DNA from: Alphaproteobacteria bacterium
GTDB taxonomy: Bacteria > Pseudomonadota > Alphaproteobacteria > Rs-D84
Length of the DNA stretch: 55,265 nt
Reading direction: 5' to 3'
NCBI GenBank assembly: GCA_015062525.1
Contig: SUUM01000006.1
Coordinates: 1 to 55,265 of the forward strand
Position numbers and translations under genes: made by a program. The stretch's first letter is position 1. The number at the start of each line of letters is the position of its first letter. This document shows, piece after piece, positions 14,919 through 23,973 of this stretch. The notes beneath the pieces are model-generated. The model made no database searches. It saw nothing but the letters and a program-made list of their open reading frames with translations, and was not told the origin of the DNA.

Positions 14919-15172
14919 GTAAAAATGTTAAGTATCATGTTGCAGAGACCAGTGTGGCCGCTGTGTGTAAAAAAACACGCGCCCGCTGTCCGTTGATTAA
15001 TTGCTTTACGCCTTTGGAAAATTTACGTGTGTCGGTTGGTAATGATGCAAACGCGTGGTTCGAGTGTGTTGTGTTTTTTTGCAATCGTGATCAGTATGAT
15101 CTTGAACAAGGCAAAAAAGACATCTTGGATATTATGAAACAAGTATGTTCCCAGTGCCAAAAGCAGAGATAG
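14915..15172 (+). CDS. Small cysteine-rich protein inside the rimM-trmD operon
   Basis: The 85-residue product contains seven cysteines (C18, C25, C30, two near 50-56 and a CSQC near the C-terminus) and no signal peptide, so it is probably cytoplasmic and could bind zinc or a metal cluster. No family is recognised. It is inserted between rimM and trmD, which are normally adjacent. It overlaps rimM by four bases and lies six bases before trmD, so it is co-translated with ribosome and tRNA maturation genes. A link to translation is inference from position. Confidence 0.65.
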   Translation: MSKNVKYHVAETSVAAVCKKTRARCPLINCFTPLENLRVSVGNDANAWFECVVFFCNRDQYDLEQGKKDILDIMKQVCSQCQKQR

Positions 15173-15178
15173 AAAATA

Positions 15179-15865
15179 ATGCACTTTAATATACTGACTA
15201 TTTTTCCAGAAATGTTTCCGGGGACCCTGGCGGGGGGCGTGGTTGGGCGCGCGCTGGAAAAATGTATTTGGTCGTATGATGTGATTAACATTCGTGACTT
15301 TGCCATTAATAATTATGGCAGTGTTGATGACACGCAATTCGGGGGCGGTGCCGGTATGGTAATGCGGCCAGATGTGCTGGGGGCGGCGTTGGATTCAATT
15401 AAAAATCCGGGGAAAATCATATATTTTTCGCCACGCGGGGCAACGCTGAACCAGAAAATGGTGCGCGAATTTGTCGCCCAGCCCGATGTGACGTACACCC
15501 TGCTCTGCGGTCGGTACGAAGGAATTGATGAACGAATCATCGAAGAATATGATATAATGGAACTCTCCATCGGGGATTACATACTGTCGGGTGGTGAAAT
15601 CGCAGCCCAAGTTTTTGTTGACAGTTGCGTTCGCGTGATGGATAATGTGGTTCACGGTGGTGATGATACCACCCAAAACGAAAGTTTCGAAATCGGCGGG
15701 TTGGAATGGCCGTTATATACCCGTCCGTCAGTATGGCGTGGACGAAGCGTCCCAGAAGTCCTGCTGTCCGGTCACCACGGCAATATCGAACGGTGGCGGA
15801 AACAACAATCGGTTGACATAACCAAAGAACGTCGACCGGACTTAATAAAGGAAAATGAAAAATGA
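15179..15865 (+). CDS. trmD: tRNA (guanine-N1)-methyltransferase TrmD
   Basis: TrmD methylates G37 of tRNAs that read CNN codons, using S-adenosylmethionine, and prevents frameshifting. The 228-residue SPOUT enzyme shows [11 protein letters not shown], the [13 protein letters not shown] block, [12 protein letters not shown], the knot region [11 protein letters not shown] and the C-terminal [10 protein letters not shown]. Length is normal. Its last codons overlap the rplS start (ATGA). Confidence 0.98.
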   Translation: MHFNILTIFPEMFPGTLAGGVVGRALEKCIWSYDVINIRDFAINNYGSVDDTQFGGGAGMVMRPDVLGAALDSIKNPGKIIYFSPRGATLNQKMVREFVAQPDVTYTLLCGRYEGIDERIIEEYDIMELSIGDYILSGGEIAAQVFVDSCVRVMDNVVHGGDDTTQNESFEIGGLEWPLYTRPSVWRGRSVPEVLLSGHHGNIERWRKQQSVDITKERRPDLIKENEK

Positions 15866-16251
15866 GCATTATTAAAAAAATCGAAGCTGCCCAGATTGAA
15901 AAATTAAAGGGCGACAAAAAAATCCCAAACTTCAAGGCTGGGGATACATTAAAGGTTCACGTCAAAATTAAAGATGGTGATAAATTCCGTATCCAGGTTT
16001 TCGAAGGTGTTGTTATCGCACGCGATGGTGGTATGGGAAATAATGCATCCTTTACAGTACGTCGTGAATCATACGGTGTTGGTGTTGAACGCAAGTTCCC
16101 ACTGTACAGCCCAGCAATCGAAAAGATTGAAAAGGTTCGTATTGGTAAAGTACGTCGTGCAAAGTTATTCTTCCTGCGTGGGTTGTCAGGTAAAAAGGCG
16201 CGTATCGTCGAAGACCTGGCCGCAACAAGTGCAGAAAAGAGTGCAAAGTAA
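15862..16251 (+). CDS. rplS: 50S ribosomal protein L19
   Basis: The 129-residue product matches L19, which sits at the subunit interface. Typical blocks are [50 protein letters not shown] and the basic [20 protein letters not shown] short Ala/Ser/Lys tail follows. Last gene of the operon; an intrinsic terminator follows directly. Confidence 0.98.
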   Translation: MSIIKKIEAAQIEKLKGDKKIPNFKAGDTLKVHVKIKDGDKFRIQVFEGVVIARDGGMGNNASFTVRRESYGVGVERKFPLYSPAIEKIEKVRIGKVRRAKLFFLRGLSGKKARIVEDLAATSAEKSAK

Positions 16252-16280
16252 AAAAATCCCGCCGTTTGGCGGGTTTTTGT
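16252..16280 (+). terminator. Intrinsic terminator of rpsP-rplS operon
   Basis: CCCGCC/GGCGGG stem with a GTTT loop followed by TTTTTGTTT, starting just after the rplS stop. Confidence 0.85.
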
Positions 16281-16311
16281 TTGGGTTTAATTTTTTTTGG
16301 TATCAAAATAA

Positions 16312-16340
16312 TTGATTTTGTTCTGTTATGTTGGTAATAT
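16312..16340 (+). promoter_or_regulatory. Promoter for the structured RNA
   Basis: TTGATT (16312-16317), 17-base spacer, TAATAT (16335-16340). The predicted transcript would run through the hairpins below. Confidence 0.5.
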
Positions 16341-16346
16341 GTTTCC

Positions 16347-16553
16347 GTCGTGATGTGTTATCATGATGGGGTGTGATAGCCCGAGCCAACGCATTAAAGT
16401 AAAATACGCATAGAAGTGCGTTTTTATGGCGATGAAAGAAAAGAACTCCTGACTTTATTTGGTCAGGAGGGTTGCGAATATATTGAATAAGCACACAATT
16501 CGTTGGATTGCTATCAACCTCCTGACCGCTTTGATATCAACGCGGTTTTTTAT
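16347..16553 (+). ncRNA. Structured RNA with competing hairpins, C4-antisense-like
   Basis: This 320-base gap before the glycine-rich gene holds ordered structure. Segment 1 (CTCCTGAC, 16446-16453) pairs with 16462-16469. The same second segment (GGTCAGGAGGGTTG, 16461-16474) pairs better with 16515-16527 (13 pairs, one bulge). That third segment overlaps the left arm of a terminator, ACCGC/GCGGT (16525-16546), followed by TTTTTT. A short reading frame MAMKEKNS (16426-16452) ends inside segment 1. The layout is that of an attenuator. The overall pattern also recalls, from memory, the C4 antisense RNA class of phages P1/P7 and prophages; this needs a covariance search. An earlier hairpin (ACGCA/TGCGT, 16406-16421) ends in five T. 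Confidence 0.55.
16525..16553 (+). terminator. Intrinsic terminator at end of structured RNA
   Basis: ACCGC/GCGGT stem enclosing the palindrome TTGATATCAA, followed by TTTTTTATT. It lies about 20 bases before the glycine-rich gene's start, so readthrough may control that gene. Confidence 0.65.
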
Positions 16554-16573
16554 TAATGCAAATGGGGGGATTT

Positions 16574-17575
16574 ATGCCGGCAATACATATTAATAATGTT
16601 GAAATTCAGGTGTATGAACAGCAATATACATCGCCAACCTTGCACGTGCAAAATACCGATGGAAAAATATACCACGCAATTGTTATCCCCCAGGGTGGCG
16701 AACTGTTTGATGCCTCGGAAAAACTGGTATATTCAGAAAATTCAATCAACACATGTCAACCGGTCACATTGGATGCGGGAATGTATCGCGTGGAATTGCG
16801 TGGTGGCGGGGGTGGTAAACAATCGCGGTGCGATCAGGGAACGGGTACCACAAGATTTGTTGGTAACCCAGTATCCAATTATTTTAAATTACCCACACAA
16901 ACAACCGTATATGCGTTTCGTGGTGGTGATGGTAATGACAGTCCCACGGTGACAGCTTATCAGATTCCGGGTGGTGGCGCATCGGGTGTGGACAGCATGC
17001 TGGTTATCGGGGACCGTGCAATTGTTGGTATCGGCGCACCATCGTCACAGTGTTTTAAATTAAATGCACGAGCATATCCTGGTGGAGGATCAGGAGTAGG
17101 ATTATATTGTCAATCCACACCATCTGGAACATATTCTATACAAAATATTAAGATAGGCGATTCTCATGTGGTCAGTAATAGATTTGGCTGCGGTGCTGGT
17201 GGCGGGGGTGCGCCAAATGGCGTTGGTGGTGCGGCGGTTTCATACATAAACGTTAAAATAACCGCTGGCACCAATGCGACATCTGATGGGGGTGGTAATG
17301 GTGGTGATGCGGAAAACCTGATGGGGGATTCACAAACAAAAAATCTGGGGATTGGTGGCATTGGTGGCAAAAACGTATATTGGCAATGTGCCGGTCACAC
17401 GGCGGTATCGTATGGTGGGGGTGGCGGTGGCGCCACATGCGCCCTTGCTGTCCCCAGCTCCTGCGAAAGCGGAGGTTCATGGTGTTATTCCGATTGCGCC
17501 GATGGTGGTAATGGTGCATCGGGCAGTACCGGCACATCAGACACCAGTTACGTTAAAATATATAAAATAGGATAA
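16574..17575 (+). CDS. Glycine-rich protein 1 (paralog family)
   Basis: The 333-residue product is rich in glycine, with runs such as RVELRGGGGG, GAGGGGAPNG and YGGGGGG and several cysteines. The N-terminal motif DGKIYHAI and the end motif GTSDTSYVKIYKIG are shared with the two paralogs (17581 and 54319). The pattern resembles glycine-rich domains of surface or phage-tail-type proteins. No convincing signal peptide is seen at this start; the ATG at 16574 is chosen for GGGGGGA just upstream, and an ATG at 16556 is in frame. The middle (about 155-215) differs from its paralogs. Surface adhesion or interaction is inference. Confidence 0.7.
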   Translation: MPAIHINNVEIQVYEQQYTSPTLHVQNTDGKIYHAIVIPQGGELFDASEKLVYSENSINTCQPVTLDAGMYRVELRGGGGGKQSRCDQGTGTTRFVGNPVSNYFKLPTQTTVYAFRGGDGNDSPTVTAYQIPGGGASGVDSMLVIGDRAIVGIGAPSSQCFKLNARAYPGGGSGVGLYCQSTPSGTYSIQNIKIGDSHVVSNRFGCGAGGGGAPNGVGGAAVSYINVKITAGTNATSDGGGNGGDAENLMGDSQTKNLGIGGIGGKNVYWQCAGHTAVSYGGGGGGATCALAVPSSCESGGSWCYSDCADGGNGASGSTGTSDTSYVKIYKIG

Positions 17576-17580
17576 TCATC

Positions 17581-18540
17581 ATGTTATTACCGTTGGCGTT
17601 ATTATCGGCATTATATTTTAAAACATCGGATGGTAATATTTATCATACCATTGATAAAATACCGGATGGCATGTGCATATTAAACAATAACGGCACGGAA
17701 TTGGTGTACGAAGCAACCAATTTTAACACCTGTAACGAAATTGTATTACAACCTGGATGTTATCGTGCGGAACTACGCGGTGGTATTGGATTACAAAATG
17801 AACGTTGTCTGGATGTTGTGGCACAAGACATAATTGAAACCGTATCCGCGATATTCAATATAAACGAACCAACCACGGTATATGTATTCCGTGGTGGCGA
17901 TGGGAATGCGGGTGGGGTAAATGTTGTAAATAACAAAACCGGTGCGTTTGGTGGTGGTGCATCGGGTGTGGACAGCATGCTGGTTGTTGGCGACCGTGTA
18001 TGGCGGGCATCGGGTGGCGCGGGGGCCAGTTGTGTTATGCCAATGTATTCTTATGTTAATATGGATACAGGCGGTTATGCTGGTGGGATTGGAATTGGTG
18101 GTGATTTTGACGATGTTTCGTTGAATCAGTGGCGGATTTATCAACATCAAAATAATTACAGGATATATGCTACCGCCGGCGGTGGCGGCGCATCACCAAA
18201 TGGGGCCGGCGGTACAGACTGGAAATATCATCACGATTTTATCAATGGTGATGAATACGTAAATGCCGGCACCAATGGCACAGATGAACGCGGTGGTAAC
18301 GGTGGTGATATTTATGTATGTAAAGATTTTTCCTGTACAACCATGGTGGCCGCCACGGGTGGCATTGGCGGCGCAACCGTTACATATGAATGTGGTGGCC
18401 AAACCGCAAAAACATATGGTGGTGGCGGCGGGGGCGGGGCATACTCTGGAGACTACTCAACCGCCGTCAACGGTGGTAATGGTGGTTCCGGCAGCAGTGG
18501 CACCAGTGATGTTTCGTTTGTACGAATTTATAAAATTTAA
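17581..18540 (+). CDS. Glycine-rich protein 2 (paralog family)
   Basis: The 319-residue product starts with a short hydrophobic stretch (MLLPLALLSALYF) that may be a weak signal. DGNIYHTIDKIPDG, ELVYEATNFNTCNEIVLQPG, VYVFRGGDGNAGG and GGGASGVDSMLVVGDRVWRASGG follow. The second half has GGGGASPNGAGGTDW, NAGTNGTDERGGNGGD and YGGGGGGG, and ends in VSFVRIYKI. It is nearly identical to the paralog at 54319 except in a middle stretch (about 147-198). It lies five bases after glycine-rich gene 1, probably in one operon. Confidence 0.75.
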   Translation: MLLPLALLSALYFKTSDGNIYHTIDKIPDGMCILNNNGTELVYEATNFNTCNEIVLQPGCYRAELRGGIGLQNERCLDVVAQDIIETVSAIFNINEPTTVYVFRGGDGNAGGVNVVNNKTGAFGGGASGVDSMLVVGDRVWRASGGAGASCVMPMYSYVNMDTGGYAGGIGIGGDFDDVSLNQWRIYQHQNNYRIYATAGGGGASPNGAGGTDWKYHHDFINGDEYVNAGTNGTDERGGNGGDIYVCKDFSCTTMVAATGGIGGATVTYECGGQTAKTYGGGGGGGAYSGDYSTAVNGGNGGSGSSGTSDVSFVRIYKI

Positions 18541-18561
18541 GAAACCCCCCCCATTTAGCCC

Positions 18562-18740
18562 GATAAATAAAAGGTTAGTGAAGTATTTAATTGTTAAAAA
18601 AAACTAAGAACAGAGATAAGTTCTCCTCCGTGGGAGGAGTACGGCGTAGCCGGGAGGTGGGTTAACCCACCCCGTCCGCTTCGCGTCCACCCCTCCCCGG
18701 GGGCGCATGTGCGCCACCGACGGAGGGGAACTTTTACCCC
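18562..18740. repeat. Fold-back repeat, unit 1
   Basis: A 179-bp unit starting GATAAATAAAAGGTTAG. It contains the hairpin CTCCTCC/GGGAGGAG, the 14-base palindrome GTGGGTTAACCCAC, the hairpin GGCGCA/TGCGCC, and outer arms GTTCTCCTCCG and CGGAGGGGAAC. No gene is supported inside. It lies downstream of glycine-rich gene 2, in a 390-base gap. Confidence 0.85.
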
Positions 18741-18920
18741 GCTAAATAAATGTTTAGTGAAGTATTTAATTGTTAAAAAAAAATTAAGAACAGAGACAAG
18801 TTCTCCTCCGTGGGAGGAGTACGGCGTAGCCGGGAGGTGGGTTAACCCACCCCGTCCGCTTCGCGTCCACCCCTCCCCGGGGGCGCATGTGCGCCGCCGA
18901 CGGAGGGGAACTTTTGCCCC
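18741..18920. repeat. Fold-back repeat, unit 2 (tandem copy)
   Basis: A 180-bp direct tandem copy of unit 1 with only a few changes, starting GCTAAATAAATGTTTAG. A third unit begins at 18921 with GCTAAAC and breaks off at once, immediately before the dnaK stop region. Confidence 0.85.
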
Positions 18921-18933
18921 GCTAAACTTTTTT

Positions 18934-20829
18934 TTATTTCTTTTCAGAAAAGTCTGCATCGACGGTGCCGTCGTCGTTTTTCTTTTCTGTGGTGTCGGCG
19001 GATGCGCCCTGCTCGGCCTGTTGAGCTTTGTACACCGCTTCGCCCAGTTTCATGGCGCGTTCAGACAGTGCATCTGTTTTGGCTTTCAGGCTGTCGGCCG
19101 TTGCGTCCGCGCGTGCCAATTCGTCTGCCAATTCTTTCTTGGCATCTTCGATGGCTTTTTTGTCGGCTTCGCTGATTTTATCGCCGTGTTCTTTTAACGA
19201 TTTTTCAATGCTAAAGATTGCGGTTTCCGCCGTGTTTTTGGCCTCGGCTAGTTCGCGTTTTAACTTGTCCGCTTCGGCATTGGCGGCCGCTTCGTCAACC
19301 ATGCGTTTGATTTCGTCTTCGGACAGACCACCGTCAGATTTAATTGAAATCGCCTGTTCTTTGCCGGTGCCTTTGTCCTTGGCCGATACGTGTACAATGC
19401 CGTTTGCGTCGATGTCAAATGATACTTCGATTTGTGGCATGCCACGTGGGGCCGGTGCGATACCTTCCAAATTAAATTGCCCCAGTAATTTGTTGTCCGC
19501 CGCCATGTCGCGTTCACCCTGGAATACGCGGATGGTTACGGCCGACTGGTTATCTTCGGCGGTGCTGAATACCTGGGATTTTTTGGTTGGGATTGTTGTG
19601 TTGCGGTCAATCAGACGTGTGAACACACCACCTAATGTTTCAATACCCAATGATAATGGCGTTACGTCCAACAACAGAACGTCTTTGACGTCGCCCTTTA
19701 ATACCCCACCCTGGATGGCGGCACCCATGCCGACAACTTCGTCTGGGTTAACGCCCTTGTGTGGTTCGCGACCAAAGAATTCTTTGACCGTTTCGGCAAC
19801 CTTGGGCATGCGGGTTTGACCACCGACCAAGATAACTTCGTTAATCTGTGATTTTTCCAGACCTGCGTCCTTTAATGCCTTTTTACATGGTTCGATTGTG
19901 CGTTCAATCAAGTCTGCAACCAATGATTCCAATTTCGCACGTGTCAGGGTTGTGTTAAAGTGCTTTGGACCCGACGCGTCCGCGGTTAAGAACGGCAGAT
20001 TGATGTCCGTGGATGTCTTGGATGATAATTCGATTTTTGCCTTTTCTGCGGCTTCTTTCAGACGTTGCAGCGCCAATTTGTCGCCCGACAGGTCAATGCC
20101 AGTCTGGGATTTAAATTCGGCAATCAAGTGTTCCAAAATGCGCGCGTCAAAGTCTGAACCGCCCAGGGCCGTGTCGCCGTTGGTAGATTTAACTTCGAAT
20201 ACGCCGTCAACAATTTCCAAAATAGATACGTCAAATGTACCACCGCCCAGGTCATAAACCGCGATGATGCCGTCTTTGTCCTTGTCCAGGCCATATGCCA
20301 ATGCCGCCGCCGTTGGTTCGTTGACAATACGCAATACGTTCAGGCCCGCGATACGACCGGCGTCCTTGGTTGCCTGGCGTTGGGAATCGTTAAAGTATGC
20401 GGGAACTGTGATTACCGCGTCGGTGACCGGTTCGCCCAGATAGGATTCGGCATCTTTTTTCAATTTTGCCAGAATCATTGCAGAAATCTGGGATGGGGCA
20501 TATTTCTTGCCATCCATTTCAACCCATGCGTCGCCGTTGTCGCCCGCAACGATTTTATATGGAACGCGTGCGGCGATTTCGCGGACCGCCGGGCTGTCAA
20601 AGCGCAGACCCATTAAACGTTTAATTTCATAGATTGTGTTTTCGGGGTTGGTGACCGCCTGATTCTTGGCGGTGATGCCGACCAACTGTTCCCCGTTGGA
20701 TGTCAATGCAACAACGGAAGGGGTTGTGCGCTGACCTTCGGAATTTTCAATGATTTTTGGGTCAGAACCGTCCATGAATGCCATGGCCGAATTTGTTGTA
20801 CCCAAGTCAATACCAATTACTTTTCCCAT
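18934..20829 (-). CDS. dnaK: Chaperone protein DnaK (Hsp70)
   Basis: DnaK is the ATP-driven Hsp70 that works with DnaJ and GrpE. The 631-residue product has the nucleotide-binding domain ([33 protein letters not shown]), the linker ([11 protein letters not shown]) and the substrate-binding domain with its helical lid, ending in an acidic tail with [12 protein letters not shown] chose the ATG at 20829: AGGAG lies eight bases upstream and the conserved N-terminus begins there. An upstream ATG would add 23 non-family residues. dnaJ and grpE are not adjacent. A heat-shock-type promoter is at 20865-20892. Confidence 0.98.
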   Translation of the reverse strand: MGKVIGIDLGTTNSAMAFMDGSDPKIIENSEGQRTTPSVVALTSNGEQLVGITAKNQAVTNPENTIYEIKRLMGLRFDSPAVREIAARVPYKIVAGDNGDAWVEMDGKKYAPSQISAMILAKLKKDAESYLGEPVTDAVITVPAYFNDSQRQATKDAGRIAGLNVLRIVNEPTAAALAYGLDKDKDGIIAVYDLGGGTFDVSILEIVDGVFEVKSTNGDTALGGSDFDARILEHLIAEFKSQTGIDLSGDKLALQRLKEAAEKAKIELSSKTSTDINLPFLTADASGPKHFNTTLTRAKLESLVADLIERTIEPCKKALKDAGLEKSQINEVILVGGQTRMPKVAETVKEFFGREPHKGVNPDEVVGMGAAIQGGVLKGDVKDVLLLDVTPLSLGIETLGGVFTRLIDRNTTIPTKKSQVFSTAEDNQSAVTIRVFQGERDMAADNKLLGQFNLEGIAPAPRGMPQIEVSFDIDANGIVHVSAKDKGTGKEQAISIKSDGGLSEDEIKRMVDEAAANAEADKLKRELAEAKNTAETAIFSIEKSLKEHGDKISEADKKAIEDAKKELADELARADATADSLKAKTDALSERAMKLGEAVYKAQQAEQGASADTTEKKNDDGTVDADFSEKK

Positions 20830-20864
20830 GTTTTTCACTCCTGTTAAAAATTTGCTTACCCACC

Positions 20865-20892
20865 ATATAGTTATGCAAAATTTCTTTTCAAG
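20865..20892 (-). promoter_or_regulatory. RpoH (sigma-32) type promoter for dnaK
   Basis: On the minus strand, CTTG (20889-20892), a 17-base spacer and ACTATAT (20865-20871). This matches the alphaproteobacterial heat-shock consensus CTTG-N17/18-CYTATNT except for the first base of the second box. It ends about 36 bases before the dnaK start codon. Confidence 0.6.
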
Positions 20893-20915
20893 GGGCAATA
20901 GACAGTTTTTCTTAA

Positions 20916-20943
20916 AATAAAATGCCCCGGTGGGGGCATTTTT
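20916..20943 (-). terminator. Intrinsic terminator of argS
   Basis: AATGCCCC/GGGGCATT stem followed on the minus strand by TTATTTTA. It separates argS from the dnaK promoter. Confidence 0.75.
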
Positions 20944-20949
20944 GCGGTC

Positions 20950-22656
20950 TTACATTTCGTTCGGGATTTTAAGACCCATTAAATCAATTGTTTTTGCCAA
21001 TGTGTCACGCGCAATTGTCGCAATATGCAGACGCCCCGCCCTAACATCGGCCGGCACGTCGTCACGCAGAATTGGACAGTTGTGATAGAATGTATTTATC
21101 AACTGGCACAAATCATAGGCATAGTTTGCAATCATATCGGTTGCGCGGTTGTCAAATGCGCCGTGAACCGTGCGTTCAAAGTCCAAAATACCAATTAACA
21201 GATTGCGTTCGTCGGTTGTCATTGGCATATATGTGGCGGACGGCGCGTCGGTTGCGCGTTTTAATACGCTGTTCAAACGGACCGCTGTGTACAGGATGTA
21301 TGGACCGGTGCGACCCTCGAAACTGGTGACGGATGCAGGGTCAAAGATATAGTCTGAACGCACATCGTGCATCAAGTCATTAAACTTGACCGCTGCCAAT
21401 GCGATTGCAGAAATTGTGTCGGAATCCAGCGTTTTACCAGATTCTGCAACGCGTGCGACGACCGCTTCGTTCACGGCGTCAATAATGTCGTCCAGACCGG
21501 CGGCGTTGCCGTCACGTGTCTTGAACGGTTTGCCGTCGCGACCGTTAATTGTACCGTATCCGATATGCTCGAATTTGTTATAATCAAATATGCCCGACAT
21601 TTCAGATACGCGGAATAATTGTTCGAAATGCAGCCCCTGGCGCAGGTCGGTGAAGTAAATAATTTTGTCTGGGTTGTTCGTCTGTTTGCGACAATAAACC
21701 GCAGCCAGGTCGGTTGAATCATATGTATCTGCCCCGCGGGAATCAGTCCACATGTATGGGGGCATTGGTTTGTTGTCGTCGTCGCGTTTTACAACAATAA
21801 CCTGGGCGCCGTCGCTTTCGATAATCAAATCTTTGGCGCGCAGGATTTTTTCAACGTCGTCCAAGTATTTTGCGGCGTTGCGTTCGCCCAAGTCATAATC
21901 AAATGGTAAAATGTTCAGGCGTTTAACCGTATCATTCATCATTTCCAATGATATTTTCAGGAATTTTTCATACAGCGCAAAATAGCCCGCGTGTCCGTCC
22001 TGGAATTTTGCCTTGATATCCTGGGCGTGGGCCTGGAAATCTGGGTTTTCTTTGGCAAAACTGCTGGCCACCGGATAATATGTGTTTAATTCAGACCCAT
22101 CAATTTCAAAATCAACCGGGGTGTTTGTATCAAAATTATCGCTGAAATATGGCAATTCTGGGTGCAGGCGTTCAATCCATGCAATTACCAATGCCATTGG
22201 TTTGCCCCAGTCGCCAATATGATTCCAAGAATATGTTTTGTGTCCCAATAATTTTGCAATGCGGCTAAATGTGTCGCCAACAATTGATGTGCGCAAATGC
22301 CCAATGTGCAAGGATTTTGCGACGTTATATGCACCATAGTCCAAATCAATTGTTTGTGGGTTATCTGCGCGCGGATTTTGGGGTTGGGTCGCAGATTGCC
22401 AAATGAATTCATCGCGCAATTTGATATTAATAAAACCGGGGCCGGCGATTGATGCGTTGGCTATAAAATCCAGTTCGGTCAGTTTTGGCAAGATTTCTGC
22501 CGCCAATTCGCGTGGGTTTTTTCCTGCGGATTTCGCCATAACCATGGCGGCATTGGTTGAAAAATCGCCAAATTCGCGGTTGCGGGGAACTTCTAGATTT
22601 ACAGTTGTGCCCAGTTTTTCGTTAATCGCGTTTGATACATATTTATATAAATTCAT
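20950..22656 (-). CDS. argS: Arginyl-tRNA synthetase
   Basis: Class I synthetase that charges tRNA-Arg. The 568-residue product has the N-terminal Add-1 domain (N-terminal 90 residues), the HIGH motif in AKSLHIGHLRTSIVGDT, the YGTINGRDGKPFKTRDG block that replaces a canonical KMSKS as in many ArgRS, and a C-terminal DALR anticodon-binding domain (TAVRLNSVLKRA...FYHNCPIL). Length is normal. It lies 24 bases after the histidine kinase gene, so it may be co-transcribed with the two-component pair. Confidence 0.97.
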   Translation of the reverse strand: MNLYKYVSNAINEKLGTTVNLEVPRNREFGDFSTNAAMVMAKSAGKNPRELAAEILPKLTELDFIANASIAGPGFINIKLRDEFIWQSATQPQNPRADNPQTIDLDYGAYNVAKSLHIGHLRTSIVGDTFSRIAKLLGHKTYSWNHIGDWGKPMALVIAWIERLHPELPYFSDNFDTNTPVDFEIDGSELNTYYPVASSFAKENPDFQAHAQDIKAKFQDGHAGYFALYEKFLKISLEMMNDTVKRLNILPFDYDLGERNAAKYLDDVEKILRAKDLIIESDGAQVIVVKRDDDNKPMPPYMWTDSRGADTYDSTDLAAVYCRKQTNNPDKIIYFTDLRQGLHFEQLFRVSEMSGIFDYNKFEHIGYGTINGRDGKPFKTRDGNAAGLDDIIDAVNEAVVARVAESGKTLDSDTISAIALAAVKFNDLMHDVRSDYIFDPASVTSFEGRTGPYILYTAVRLNSVLKRATDAPSATYMPMTTDERNLLIGILDFERTVHGAFDNRATDMIANYAYDLCQLINTFYHNCPILRDDVPADVRAGRLHIATIARDTLAKTIDLMGLKIPNEM

Positions 22657-22680
22657 TTTCTGATACCCTTCGTAGTGTTT

Positions 22681-23961
22681 TTATATTGGTAATACAATTT
22701 TGACACGCAGACCGCCCAGTTCGCTGTCTTCCAGGAACATTTGCCCCCCGTGGTTTTCAATGGCCGTTTGTGCAATAGATAACCCCAGGCCCGTTCCGCC
22801 GGTGTTCGTGCCACGCGCGTCATCCAAGCGGACAAATGGGCGCATAGCATCCAACTTGCGGTCGTCTGGGATTCCAGGACCGTCGTCTTCGATAATTACT
22901 TCAACACAGTCCGCAAAGTCGTGTTCGATGATTTTTATGCGTTTGTTTGCATACCTTGCGGCATTTTCAATGATGTTGCTGAATGCGCGCGCCAATGCCA
23001 TTGGACGGGCATAGAACTGGGCGGGGGCATCTGGAAAATCGGTGATGATTTTCTTGTCCGGGGCCGCATCGCGTGCAATACGTGTTAACATTGGCGGTAA
23101 TTCGGTTGCCTGTTCTATTTCAGGCGCTTCGCCCCGGGCGAATGCCAGATAGCCGTTAACCATTTCCGTCATGCGGTCAATGTCGCGGATTAAATCATCA
23201 TTTGTTGCGGTGTTCGTTTCAACCGCCAGGCGCATGCGGGTCAATGGTGCCTTTAAATCGTGGCTGACCGCATTCAGCATATCGGTACGTGTGCGATTGT
23301 AGCGATCCAGGCGTTCCTTCATGGTAATCATGGATGTGGCGGCCTCGCGTATTTCTTTGGAGCCGGTGGGAACAAATCCCGGCGCGTCTAAACCGCGTCC
23401 AAAACGTCCCGCGGCGCGCGCAATACGGCGAATACTGCGCGTGTGCATGATTATAAATGGCGCAATTAAAATAGATACAATCAATATGGACCCCAACAGC
23501 CAGATAATAAAGACTTCGGTACTGGTGGAATAAATGCGATACAGCGATGTGCCAAATGTTGCAATTTGGTTGTTGCGGGTTGGAACATCAATATATACCA
23601 AGCGTTTGTCGCGGTCCATATAGATGTTCGCACGACGTTGCAAACGTTTGGAAAGTTCAGAGGCCAGACGCCCCGTTTCATGGGCGTGATTGTCGTTATG
23701 TTTTGGGCGGTTCAGCTTCTCGTGAAAACTGACGTTTATGCCAATATCACGTGCCATTTGTTGCAGGGCATTTGTGTCGCCTTTGTCGATAAAGTTCATC
23801 ATGGTGGTTATTTCGCCCGCCAATGTGCGTGCCAATGTATTGTGTACGCGCGACCAGTGATTACCGAAAAAGGCATTAGCAACAATAACCTGGGCAACAA
23901 TCAATGGAATTAAAACCATCAAAATTGTGCGCCATAAAAAACTGCGTGGAATCAACCTCAT
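22681..23961 (-). CDS. Sensor histidine kinase, EnvZ-like
   Basis: The 426-residue product has an N-terminal membrane segment (about 11-30), a periplasmic domain, a second membrane segment (about 153-172), a HAMP region and a dimerisation/phosphoacceptor domain with the H-box NAVSHDLKAPLTRMRL. The ATPase domain has the N-box (NIIENAARYA), DDGPGIP and GGTGLGLSIAQT. The H-box is of the EnvZ type. It autophosphorylates and passes phosphate to the response regulator encoded just upstream (12-base gap). The signal is unknown. Confidence 0.93.
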   Translation of the reverse strand: MRLIPRSFLWRTILMVLIPLIVAQVIVANAFFGNHWSRVHNTLARTLAGEITTMMNFIDKGDTNALQQMARDIGINVSFHEKLNRPKHNDNHAHETGRLASELSKRLQRRANIYMDRDKRLVYIDVPTRNNQIATFGTSLYRIYSTSTEVFIIWLLGSILIVSILIAPFIIMHTRSIRRIARAAGRFGRGLDAPGFVPTGSKEIREAATSMITMKERLDRYNRTRTDMLNAVSHDLKAPLTRMRLAVETNTATNDDLIRDIDRMTEMVNGYLAFARGEAPEIEQATELPPMLTRIARDAAPDKKIITDFPDAPAQFYARPMALARAFSNIIENAARYANKRIKIIEHDFADCVEVIIEDDGPGIPDDRKLDAMRPFVRLDDARGTNTGGTGLGLSIAQTAIENHGGQMFLEDSELGGLRVKIVLPI

Positions 23962-23973
23962 AATATCATCCGT

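Noticed and set aside
17581-18540. Diversity-generating retroelement acting on the glycine-rich genes
   Set aside because: No reverse transcriptase or template repeat is seen in the window; only the variable middle is observed.
18594-18959. Minus-strand frame through the 180-bp repeats (CAPGEGWTRSGRGG twice)
   Set aside because: It merely translates the tandem palindromic repeat; it has no start signals and no independent support.
19028-19819. 263-codon plus-strand frame
   Set aside because: It is the opposite strand of dnaK, which is certain. Long shadow frames are common in conserved genes.
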